From Flavobacteriales bacterium UBA7690 (GTDB lineage Bacteria; Bacteroidota; Bacteroidia; Flavobacteriales_F; PHOS-HE28): a stretch of DNA of 33,407 nt. The position numbers and the translations under genes were made by a program. Below the pieces are notes generated by a model. It saw only the letters and a list, made by a program, of their open reading frames with translations, searched no databases and was not told the DNA's origin. The stretch lies in contig DLGQ01000111.1 of the NCBI GenBank assembly GCA_002482775.1, forward strand, positions 1 through 33,407. The letters are read 5' to 3'. How positions within the stretch are numbered: position 1 is the first letter of the stretch; each line of letters starts with the position of its first letter. Shown here piece by piece: positions 6,825 to 13,517 of the stretch.

Positions 6825-7931
6825 CTATGGACCCTTGCCCGGAGAGAAGATCTCCTTCAGCTGGTCAAGGACCTTGGCGTTACCGTTGATGGAGAGCGTA
6901 TTCACCTTTTCGGCGATCTTCTCCACGTACTCCATCTCCTTCAGCTTGAAGAGCATGGCGTTGTCCTCCATCAGCTTCGCGGTGTTCAGCAAGCTGCGCG
7001 TGCTTGCCGTTTCCTCGCGGCGCATGATCGTGTTGGCTTCCGCCTTCTTCTGCGCGATCAACACCTGGTTCATGATCTCCTTCATGTCGCCAGGAAGGAT
7101 GATGTCCTTGATGCCGTTGTACTTGATCGCCACACCGATGGCCTCGGCCTTCTCCTTCACGGTGGCGTCCACGTATGCCGTCTCCTCCTCCTTGTTACCG
7201 AGGATCTCGTCCAGCGTCTTCGTACCGATGAACTCACGCAGGGCCAGCTGCACGGTCACATACAGCTGCTTCTCGAAGTCCTTGGTCTCCAACAGTGCCT
7301 TGCGGATGTCGGTGACACGGTACTGCGTGTTGAAGTTGATGCGCAGCGCGGCCTTGTCCTTGGTGAGGATGTCCTGGCCGTTCACTTCCAGCTGGAGCAA
7401 ACGCAGGTCGGCCTTCAGCATTTGGATCACGGTACTGTTCTTCGCATAGAAGTACACACCGGGCTGCAGCAAGGCCTTGGCTTCACCATCCACCATCAGG
7501 ATACCCTGCTCGTGCGGATCCACGCTGTACACGCGGATGTAGGGCAGCAACGCAGGCTTCATCAGCAGGTCTCGATCGATCTCCTTCGTGATCTCGATCT
7601 CGCCCAGGTCCATCGTGATGAACGTGAGTTTGATCAAGGAGTTGAAGAAGGCGTAACGGCCGGGCTTCAGAACTTCTTGGAAGTTGCCGTTGCGGTACTT
7701 CAGCACCAGCTGGTTGTCACGCACCTCCACGATGGTGAGCATCGCGGCGAGCTCGGCATCGCGCAGGAGCAGTTCCAGTGCGATGGGTGCGTTGAAGGGC
7801 AGCGCGGTGTCGTAGACCTTCACTTCATCGAACAAGCCGATGAAATGGAAGCCGGGCTTCAGGACACGTAGGTAGTTACCGTTGCGGAAGACGAGCGCGA
7901 CCTTGCCTTCCTGGATACGTATGGTCATCAT
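6825..7931 (-). CDS. Slipin / SPFH (band 7) domain protein
   Basis: A 368-residue SPFH-family protein of the slipin type. The N-terminal ~180 residues contain three repeats of a beta-hairpin pattern: FRNGNYLRVLKPGFHF, YRNGNFQEVLKPGRYAFF, and VDGEAKALLQPGVYFYA. The band-7 core follows (about 180-290: VNGQDILTKDKAALRINFNTQYRV, ALREFIGTKTLDEILGN). After it comes a charged helical C-terminus with AQKKAEANTIMRREETAST, likely coiled coil and oligomerising. No signal peptide or clear membrane helix is visible, unlike classic stomatins, so any membrane attachment would be peripheral. Such proteins scaffold membrane microdomains, but the role here is unknown. The start is ATG 7931 or ATG 7928. It lies upstream of the tRNA cluster on the same strand. 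Confidence 0.88.
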   Translation of the reverse strand: MMTIRIQEGKVALVFRNGNYLRVLKPGFHFIGLFDEVKVYDTALPFNAPIALELLLRDAELAAMLTIVEVRDNQLVLKYRNGNFQEVLKPGRYAFFNSLIKLTFITMDLGEIEITKEIDRDLLMKPALLPYIRVYSVDPHEQGILMVDGEAKALLQPGVYFYAKNSTVIQMLKADLRLLQLEVNGQDILTKDKAALRINFNTQYRVTDIRKALLETKDFEKQLYVTVQLALREFIGTKTLDEILGNKEEETAYVDATVKEKAEAIGVAIKYNGIKDIILPGDMKEIMNQVLIAQKKAEANTIMRREETASTRSLLNTAKLMEDNAMLFKLKEMEYVEKIAEKVNTLSINGNAKVLDQLKEIFSPGKGP

Positions 7932-8316
7932 GGTACTTCAGGTGTTGGCCAGCCCATCGCTGTACCGAGCGAGACGTTGGTGAATGATGGTGCCGCTTCC
8001 GGTGGGCACCGTTGACCGGTTATTTCAAGAGTGAACGGATCACTCGTATGGTTCAAGAGAAAGCGATGAAGACCCACCACCCGCGTTCGGCGGGGAACTC
8101 GGTACATGGAGTTGGCCGAAGGTTGACCGATCACCGTTGTGCATCATTGCCACAACACATTTCGTGAAGTGGTCCCGATGCGTTCGGGTGAAGGGTGTTC
8201 GTAGGCCGCGACCGAGCAGAGCGAGATCCGCAGGACGGACGCCGATCGTCATGCGTGTTCAAGGGCAACACACAGGACCGGTGGATCCAACATCGCTTTC
8301 AGGGATGGGCATTTTT
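7932..8316. other. Non-coding stretch upstream of slipin
   Basis: No supported gene. A 68-codon minus-strand frame (7928-8134) overlaps the slipin start by 4 nt, but its product (segments such as HTSDPFTLEITGQ) has no recognisable family and may be chance. A 6-bp stem (GGTGCC 7989-7994 with GGCACC 8005-8010) is the only clear structure. Confidence 0.4.
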
Positions 8317-8337
8317 AGGGAAGCGCCCTGCTTCCTT
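8317..8337. other. Hairpin abutting the tRNA-Asn 5' half
   Basis: GGAAGC (8319-8324) and GCTTCC (8330-8335) pair around a 5-nt loop, with two further pairs (one G-U) outside. On the minus strand it begins directly after the last tRNA-like base (8338). It stands where a normal tRNA would have its T arm and does not resemble one. Confidence 0.6.
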
Positions 8338-8414
8338 CCTCTGGATTAACAGTCCAGTGCTCTACCATTGAGCTATCCCGTCGTGTAGGTCGGGAGTGGG
8401 ATTCGAACCCACGA
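8338..8414 (-). tRNA. Candidate circularly permuted tRNA-Asn (GTT)
   Basis: On the minus strand the 3' half comes first (8414-8389): TC, T stem GTGGG, loop TTCGAAT, CCCAC, then acceptor TCCCGAC. Six bases later comes the 5' half (8382-8338): acceptor GACGGGA, U8 A9, D arm GCTC-AATGGTA-GAGC, anticodon arm CTGGA-CTGTTAA-TCCAG (anticodon GTT), then AGG. Joining end to start gives variable loop AGGTC, the standard class I sequence, and a complete 71-nt body. Six of seven acceptor pairs form (A2-A71 fails); all other stems are perfect. Base 73 would be C, not the usual G of tRNA-Asn. Alternatives are remnants of two tandem tRNA-Asn genes, or a normal-order gene with a destroyed T arm. Confidence 0.55.
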
Positions 8415-8448
8415 CTTTTGTGAGGAACAGAACTCCTGTGCGGCGGCA

Positions 8449-8492
8449 TACCGTAAGCGAAGCCTGCCTGCCGTTGGCAAGGCGCTACGGCA
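8449..8492. repeat. Imperfect 44-nt palindrome with nested hairpin
   Basis: Outer arms TACCGTAAGCG and CGCTACGGCA pair except for one bulge and one mismatch. Inside, GCCT/AGGC and TGCC/GGCA pair again (8462-8483). The core resembles the CCTGCCT...AGGCAGG hairpin inserted in tRNA-Asp. It lies 35 nt upstream (minus strand) of the tRNA-Asn 3' half. Confidence 0.6.
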
Positions 8493-8545
8493 CCATGGGG
8501 CGTTGAAACCCGCATCTGGTCCGACACATTCGGCCTTTCCTCGTG

Positions 8546-8569
8546 CTTGTCCGCCGTACGGTGGACAAG
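8546..8569 (+). terminator. 24-nt palindrome, terminator-like
   Basis: Arms CTTGTCCGCCGT and ACGGTGGACAAG pair with a single G-U. On the plus strand it is followed by ATGTTTTG, a weak T tract. No plus-strand gene upstream is known, so its role is uncertain. Confidence 0.5.
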
Positions 8570-8575
8570 ATGTTT

Positions 8576-8590
8576 TGTGCTGAAAGCACA
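8576..8590. other. Short hairpin TGTGCT-gaa-AGCACA
   Basis: Perfect 6-bp stem with a 3-nt loop, 6 nt after the palindrome at 8546-8569. Possibly part of the same structured element. Confidence 0.4.
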
Positions 8591-8615
8591 GTATGTAAAG
8601 AACGTGTGTCGATGT

Positions 8616-8680
8616 GGGGATCCCTGCGCTTCGGTATCGGTTCATCCGATCCCGGAGTTCAGCCTTTTGCAGGGATCCCC
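8616..8680. other. 12-bp inverted repeat enclosing 41 nt, possible structured RNA
   Basis: GGGGATCCCTGC (8616-8627) pairs perfectly with GCAGGGATCCCC (8669-8680). Inside the loop, ATCGG (8636-8640) pairs with CCGAT (8646-8650) around TTCAT. The perfect 12-bp stem with a nested hairpin is more elaborate than a terminator and lacks a T tract on either strand. A small RNA or a protein- or recombinase-binding site are both possible. Confidence 0.45.
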
Positions 8681-8708
8681 TCGCGTATTTCGGGTGTGCT
8701 TAAAACAG

Positions 8709-8736
8709 CGAACCCGGTCGTTGCGGACCGGGTTCG
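8709..8736 (-). terminator. Perfect 11-bp stem-loop, terminator-like
   Basis: CGAACCCGGTC (8709-8719) pairs with GACCGGGTTCG (8726-8736) around a 6-nt loop. On the minus strand it is followed by CTGTTTTAAG, giving a short T run, so it would terminate minus-strand transcripts ahead of the tRNA-Asn locus. Confidence 0.6.
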
Positions 8737-8786
8737 TGAACGGAGTTGCGTGTGCAGCTCGTTATCGGATCCGGTCCTTTGTTGGG

Positions 8787-8809
8787 CAGGGTTTCTCATC
8801 GAAACCCTG
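8787..8809. other. Perfect 9-bp stem-loop
   Basis: CAGGGTTTC and GAAACCCTG around TCATC. No T tract follows on either strand. Confidence 0.5.
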
Positions 8810-8910
8810 GAAGCGTAGTTCCATGGCGTCATACTTCCGCGAGAGCGGTCGTGTGGCGCTGTTGGCGCTATGCTCGATGTGATCGTATGGCTTCATTTTC
8901 GTTCTAGTTG

Positions 8911-8930
8911 GGGTCGATCATGATCGACCC
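8911..8930 (+). terminator. Perfect 20-bp palindrome with downstream T-rich run
   Basis: Every base from 8911 to 8930 is self-complementary around a central CATG (arm GGGTCGATCA). On the plus strand it is followed by a T/C-rich run including GGTTTCTTCTTTCC. It could act as a plus-strand terminator or as a dimer-binding operator. No plus-strand gene precedes it. Confidence 0.5.
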
Positions 8931-8957
8931 TTACTGGTTTCTTCTTTCCTGAAATGC

Positions 8958-8984
8958 GAAGCCCCGGCTTGTGGTCGGGGCTTC
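8958..8984. terminator. Stem-loop of the GAAGCCCCG family
   Basis: GAAGCCCCG (8958-8966) pairs with CGGGGCTTC (8976-8984) around a 9-nt loop. The stem is the same sequence as the csp terminator at 203-228. No strong T tract, so orientation is unclear. Confidence 0.55.
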
Positions 8985-9202
8985 CTTGTGTGATGGATGA
9001 TGGTGTTCACCGGCCTATCCAAGGTCGCCCGTTGCGCTCGAAGAGATCTCGCTTCTCTATCTGTTGGTATGTGTGCAGCTTCCGCATTTCGAGGGTCATG
9101 ACGGGACCGGTTGCGCGATGGTTGCTTCGTTGTGCGAAATAATTTTGCAGCTCCGCGTTCGCATCTAGTGAACGCAGGTGTGCGCTTCTGTGCGAGCGTG
9201 CA

Positions 9203-9238
9203 CATGCCCTCGCGCACACGTGTACGTGCGAGGGCATG
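9203..9238 (-). terminator. Long stem-loop after the first DUF1501 gene
   Basis: CATGCCCTCGC (9203-9213) pairs perfectly with GCGAGGGCATG (9228-9238), with further pairs inward. It begins 7 nt after the stop codon at 9245 on the minus strand, where a terminator of the DUF1800-DUF1501 operon is expected. No T tract is visible. Confidence 0.6.
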
Positions 9239-9244
9239 CCCTTT

Positions 9245-10825
9245 TCAATTCATCTTCACCATCGCCTTCACCTGCTGCTGCATACCGTTCTGCACACGAC
9301 AGTAGTAGGCACCTGGGGCAAGATCGGAAAGGTCCGCTTGCATGCGATGTTCGCCGGGTGCGAGTTGGCCGTTATAGATGGTGCGCACCACTTGGCCGTT
9401 CTCGCCGTAGACCTGCACCAACGTGCGATCACCGTTCGTGTCGAAGCGCAGGTTGATCACCTCGGTGAAAGGGTTCGGATACACATCCAGCAACGAAGTA
9501 CCGGCGGCTTGGTTGGCATCGCGTACGCTGGTATCCATGCAACCGGTGGGGTCAACGAGCGACAAGGTTTGATAGGTGTCGAGCAGCACGGTGTCCACGG
9601 CATCCTGCTCAAGACAGAACCAGTCTTTCAGCACGCTCGCGTACACACTGCGGAAGTCGTACTGCATCGGCAGGTTGGTGTCGTACGTGGTGTTCGCAGG
9701 AATGTCGGGGTTCTCGCCGAGCATGCCGGGAAGCACGTTGGTGCCGAAGAGGAAGAGTGGTGCGGCGGTGCCGTGATCGGTGCCGCGCGAGGCGTTGCTC
9801 TTGATGCGTCGTCCGAATTCAGAGAACGTCATACCGATCACTCGTTGATCCAGACCGAGCAGTTCAAGGTCGTTCTGGAACGCATGCACGCTGTCCGAAA
9901 GTCCTTTCAAAAGATCGGCATGTGCGCCGGTGGTGGTGCTGCCGGCCTCAACTTGTTGTGCGTGTGTGTCGAATCCATCGATGCCCACCCAGTAGATGCG
10001 CGTCTTCAACCCACCGCAGATCAACTGTGCCACGATCTTCAGCGCGCTGCTGAGCTCTGCGCCTGGTTCGTTGCCGGTGGGGTAGAGGGTGCTCATGTTG
10101 CAACCCGGAAGAGCCGCCGCCTGGATCACATCACCGTAGAGGTCGGCTTGGCGTTGCACGGTGCGCACGAAGTCCAACTTGGAGCCCATGCAGTCCGGCG
10201 TAACGGGATCGTTGAAGACGTTGCCGGTCAGGTTGAGCGCGTCTTCCGTGTTGTAGATGGAGGCGCCCATGGAAACGCCTTGGTGCTGCAAGCCGATGCT
10301 GATGGGCCCACCGATGCGGATCGCGAGCGGATCGGGCATCGTGGTGTTCGGGTAACCGTTGGGGAAGTTGGGGTACTCGTTGTGCAGGTAACGGCCGGTC
10401 CATCCGCTGGCCAATAACTGATCACTGTTCGCGCCGGTCTCCCAGATGTCCGTGCTGCGGAAGTGGCTGAAGTCCGGATCGGGATAACCGACGCCCTGCA
10501 CGATGTTGAGCTTCCCGTTCTGCCACAGTTCGCGCATGCCGCCCATGGCAGGGTGTAGGCCGGTGGCGGAAAGTCCGGGCAGATCAAGCACGGCGTTTTC
10601 GGGGATCAACACATTGGAGCGTACGGTGGAGAGGACGCTGTATTGATCCAAAGGGATCACGGTGTTCAGCCCATCGTTGCCACCGTAGAGTTGGATGATG
10701 ACCAACACGCGGTCTTCCGCGGAGCGGTCCATCAGCGGTGCGAGGAACGGATTGCCGAAACCACGGACAGCGAACCCACCGATGGTGGCGGCCGAGGCGG
10801 AGCGGAGGAAGGAGCGGCGACGCAT
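9245..10825 (-). CDS. DUF1501 protein with Tat-like signal and T9SS sorting domain (copy 1)
   Basis: A 526-residue member of DUF1501, an alkaline-phosphatase/sulfatase-like fold of unknown activity. The N-terminus MRRRSFLRSASAATIGG has a twin-arginine-type RRxFLR signal. Family segments follow: VLVIIQLYGGNDGLNTVIP (about 40-58), GLHPAMGGMRELW, FSHFRSTDIWETG, and GIDGFDTHAQQ with MTFSEFGRR. The last ~80 residues, starting at YPNPF and ending LAPGAYYCRV...VKAMVKMN, form a T9SS type A sorting domain, so the protein should be secreted or surface-anchored. It starts 12 nt after the DUF1800 stop, forming a two-gene operon. Its paralogue is at 13518-15101. Substrate is unknown. Confidence 0.9.
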   Translation of the reverse strand: MRRRSFLRSASAATIGGFAVRGFGNPFLAPLMDRSAEDRVLVIIQLYGGNDGLNTVIPLDQYSVLSTVRSNVLIPENAVLDLPGLSATGLHPAMGGMRELWQNGKLNIVQGVGYPDPDFSHFRSTDIWETGANSDQLLASGWTGRYLHNEYPNFPNGYPNTTMPDPLAIRIGGPISIGLQHQGVSMGASIYNTEDALNLTGNVFNDPVTPDCMGSKLDFVRTVQRQADLYGDVIQAAALPGCNMSTLYPTGNEPGAELSSALKIVAQLICGGLKTRIYWVGIDGFDTHAQQVEAGSTTTGAHADLLKGLSDSVHAFQNDLELLGLDQRVIGMTFSEFGRRIKSNASRGTDHGTAAPLFLFGTNVLPGMLGENPDIPANTTYDTNLPMQYDFRSVYASVLKDWFCLEQDAVDTVLLDTYQTLSLVDPTGCMDTSVRDANQAAGTSLLDVYPNPFTEVINLRFDTNGDRTLVQVYGENGQVVRTIYNGQLAPGEHRMQADLSDLAPGAYYCRVQNGMQQQVKAMVKMN

Positions 10826-10837
10826 GTTCGGGGTGGA

Positions 10838-12490
10838 TCAGAAGATGTGACGTTCAGCAGCCTTTTGCATGTCGCCGATCAACCAGAGCAGGATATCGGG
10901 CACCAATTGCGCGGTCATGTTACTGGTGTTCGGATCGCTGATGTAGAGTTCGTAAGCTTCGGTCCAATAGATGTCGCTCACCTGTCCGAAGAGCAGGTAT
11001 TGTTGTTTCAGCTGTTGTTTCACCGCGGCCGAGATCGGGTTCACGTAGAGCAGGTCCACCAGGTCCTGGATCAGTGTATTGGGGTTGGCGGGATCGCTCA
11101 GTTGTTGCACGAAGGCGATCATGTCCACACGGAATTCCAGGTCCGCGTTGTTGGGCAGTACGGTATCGCTCGGCGTTTCAATGGCACCGTAGACCACGGC
11201 CAACAGCGAGTTGTTGCGCTGCGGATAGGTGGCGGTATCCAACCACAATTCATCGTAGCTCGGGTAGAGGTAGTAGGCTGTCCAACCCGCGACGTTCGGT
11301 GGTTCCAACAGATTCTGCCCCGCATACGCAACGAGCCAATACTGCTCCAGGTTCACGATGTGCCGTGCTTCGAAGAGCGTGGCATCGGGCACCGGGAATT
11401 GGAAAAGGCGGTAGTCACCGACCACAAGATCCACGGGGCTTTTCACCATACAGCCGCGGATGGTGCTACTGAAGAAATGGTCGCTGGTGAGCAACGCGCG
11501 CATCACGATCCCGATCTGATCGGGCGCAGCGATGTTGTCTCGGAACAGTTCGGCGAGGGGCTCGATCACGTCGTTCTCGGCAGCTTCACTGATCTCGCCG
11601 TGTACGAAGAAGCGGTAGATCTCACGGCAGATGAAACGTGAACATTCCGCATTCGCCAGGATCATGTCCAGCAAGGCGTTCAGCTCGATCTCGCCAGCGT
11701 TCGGCCCGGTCTGCCCTTGGATGACTGTGTTGTTGAAGAACGCACTGAACTGTTTGTCGGTGGTCGTGTGGTTCGGTGGATAGAAGAAGGACTCTGGAAG
11801 GATCGGCTGTTCGTTCTCATCCTCGAAGCGGAAGGTCCATCCGGTGAGCACGCGCGCTGCGGCTTGTACATCGTCCTCGGTATATCCACTTCCTTGGCCT
11901 AGGGTGAAGAGCTCCAACAATTCACGGGCATAATTCTCATCCGGTGCAGCGGCGATGTTCAAGTAGCCATTGAGGAAGTACAACATGCCCGGCTCGATGG
12001 TCACGTCGTGGATCAGCTGCCGGAAGTTGCCTTTACATTCCGTACGCAGCAGCTGGTTCAAGCGGTACTGCATTTCCGACTGGTACACGATCGCTGTTTG
12101 CGTGGGCATGTGGTTGTGCCAGAACAGCGTGAGCTTCTCGCGCAGGTTGCGTTGTTGGCCGATCATGTTCCCCATCCACCAAGCGGCCCAACTGCGCAGG
12201 CGCACTTCGATCACATCCGTATCGTTCACCGGAGTGATCGGTGTGTTCACCCATGTACTTCCGAAAGGGACCGCTTGATCGATGCCGTCGGGGTCGCCGT
12301 TCGCATCGGTGTAAGCCCGCAACGGCGGTGTGCTATCGTTGGTGAAGGAAAGCAACTCGTCCACCACTTCGTCGAGGCCCATTCCTTCGAAATGGGCACG
12401 GTCGGCAACGGTGCATCCGAAAAGCGAACGCCTCAGTAAGTGCTGGAGTTCCGGCCTGCCGAACGGGCCAGTGTACGGGGTGATGGGCAT
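10838..12490 (-). CDS. DUF1800 domain protein (copy 1)
   Basis: A 550-residue DUF1800 protein. Hallmarks are the N-terminal HLLRRSLFG, LREKLTLFWHNHM (about 132-144), DENYARELLELFTLG (about 180-194), and YTEDDVQAAARVLTGW just after it. No signal peptide or sorting domain is visible, unlike its DUF1501 partner with which it is almost always paired in Bacteroidota and other phyla. If it is exported, it may ride with the partner (inference). Function is unknown for the family. First gene of a minus-strand operon. The 178-bp gap to the divergent gene at 12669 should hold the promoters, but no convincing Bacteroidota consensus was found. Confidence 0.9.
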   Translation of the reverse strand: MPITPYTGPFGRPELQHLLRRSLFGCTVADRAHFEGMGLDEVVDELLSFTNDSTPPLRAYTDANGDPDGIDQAVPFGSTWVNTPITPVNDTDVIEVRLRSWAAWWMGNMIGQQRNLREKLTLFWHNHMPTQTAIVYQSEMQYRLNQLLRTECKGNFRQLIHDVTIEPGMLYFLNGYLNIAAAPDENYARELLELFTLGQGSGYTEDDVQAAARVLTGWTFRFEDENEQPILPESFFYPPNHTTTDKQFSAFFNNTVIQGQTGPNAGEIELNALLDMILANAECSRFICREIYRFFVHGEISEAAENDVIEPLAELFRDNIAAPDQIGIVMRALLTSDHFFSSTIRGCMVKSPVDLVVGDYRLFQFPVPDATLFEARHIVNLEQYWLVAYAGQNLLEPPNVAGWTAYYLYPSYDELWLDTATYPQRNNSLLAVVYGAIETPSDTVLPNNADLEFRVDMIAFVQQLSDPANPNTLIQDLVDLLYVNPISAAVKQQLKQQYLLFGQVSDIYWTEAYELYISDPNTSNMTAQLVPDILLWLIGDMQKAAERHIF

Positions 12491-12668
12491 GGTGGGAGAT
12501 CCGGTTTCGAAAGCTAGGGTGGCTTCCCTCGTTCAACGCAAGTGGCAACGGAAAGTGATCAACATGTCGACGGTGTGACCTTCCAACGGCGACGAAGTCA
12601 AATTCATTGCCCACGAACATGTTCCGGGGTAAGCCGCGAAATTCGTTCGACCGGTCAATTCCACAACC

Positions 12669-13517
12669 ATGAAGAGCATCCATCAACCCGACGCGCAAGG
12701 CTTTATTTCCGGGGTTTACAACTACTGCGACCGCCGTTGCGAAAGGTGCCGGTTCCAGATGCAGTGCCGGATCGGAAGAGTAGAGGCGGACGATGCTGAA
12801 TTCGAGGATGAGAATGATCCATCCGGTTTGCCATCCACGCACGAGCAACGCTTCCGCAAGATGATGGAAGACCTGGTAGGGCCCGATACGGAGGAGGATG
12901 AGGACAGCGAAGACCAGGAATGGACACCACCGGTGTACGACCCGGCGGATGAGGATCCGGAGGAAGTGGCCGCGTATGAGCGCAAGCAGGAAACGATCGA
13001 TGCACGGACCGCCGCACACCCGCTCACGAACTACGGCGAAACGTACATGGAACTCAGCATGGCGTGGACACAGGCGCGCGAAGCGAAGTTCAAGGCACTG
13101 GGTTTCGACCTAAGTGAACGGGTTGACATGGGCATGGCGGCGCTCCCTGCCGAGAAGCTCTTGCTGCGCGAGGCGATCGACGAGCTGTTGTGGTTCCAAA
13201 CCATGTTACACGTGAAATTGCAGCGTGCCATCCACGGCAAATTCGCGGATCCGGACCTCGATGACGCGATCGGCCTTCCGGTGGAGATGAGCGACTGGAA
13301 CGGCACGGCGAAACTCTGCCTGCACATGGTGGAGCGCTGCACCGATGCGTGGGACACCGTGGAGGAGATGGTGCCCGAAGAGGCCATGGACGTAGCACCC
13401 CTGCAGGAACTGCTGAAGCGGATCAAGCAGGCGTTGGGAACGGAATTCCCGGATGCGCCGAAATTCATTCGCGCCGGTTGGGACGCAGAAATGGGTGAAC
13501 CACCGGAGTGGACCTGA
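12669..13517 (+). CDS. Conserved-looking protein with N-terminal Cys cluster
   Basis: A 282-residue protein of unknown function. Near the N-terminus (about 15-35), YNYCDRRCERCRFQMQC gives spacing C-x3-C-x2-C-x5-C, suited to binding zinc or an Fe-S cluster. A very acidic low-complexity stretch follows (about 39-105, rich in Glu, Asp and Pro), then a largely helical C-terminal domain (about 115-275). The protein is highly acidic overall and has no signal peptide. The start ATG opens with MKSIHQPDAQGF. The gene sits between the two DUF1800-DUF1501 operons in the opposite direction, and its TGA directly abuts the stop of the second DUF1501 gene (TGATCA serves both strands). I have a faint memory of similar Bacteroidota proteins but no function. 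Confidence 0.8.
   Translation: MKSIHQPDAQGFISGVYNYCDRRCERCRFQMQCRIGRVEADDAEFEDENDPSGLPSTHEQRFRKMMEDLVGPDTEEDEDSEDQEWTPPVYDPADEDPEEVAAYERKQETIDARTAAHPLTNYGETYMELSMAWTQAREAKFKALGFDLSERVDMGMAALPAEKLLLREAIDELLWFQTMLHVKLQRAIHGKFADPDLDDAIGLPVEMSDWNGTAKLCLHMVERCTDAWDTVEEMVPEEAMDVAPLQELLKRIKQALGTEFPDAPKFIRAGWDAEMGEPPEWT

Larger units (their letters stand above)
8540..9202. other. Gene-free, hairpin-rich intergenic region
   Basis: I see no credible protein gene in these ~660 bp; frames in all six readings are short and lack family features. The stretch holds seven strong stem-loops, listed separately (8546, 8576, 8616, 8709, 8787, 8911, 8958), with an eighth just beyond at 9203. It could encode small structured RNAs, or be a graveyard of terminators from deleted genes. 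No known RNA family (tmRNA, RNase P, SRP, 6S) was recognised. Confidence 0.5.

Noticed and set aside
7928..8134. 68-codon frame overlapping the slipin start
   Set aside because: No family match, no ribosome site and no conserved-looking features; treated as chance.
8421..8530. tRNA-Sec, a second tRNA, or tmRNA upstream of the permuted tRNA
   Set aside because: TTTCAAC and TTCTGTT look loop-like, but no acceptor strand, D arm or variable loop fits, and no tmRNA signature is present.
9236..10417. 393-codon plus-strand open frame opposite the first DUF1501 gene
   Set aside because: Composition typical of an antisense shadow; the DUF1501 and T9SS motifs are on the minus strand.
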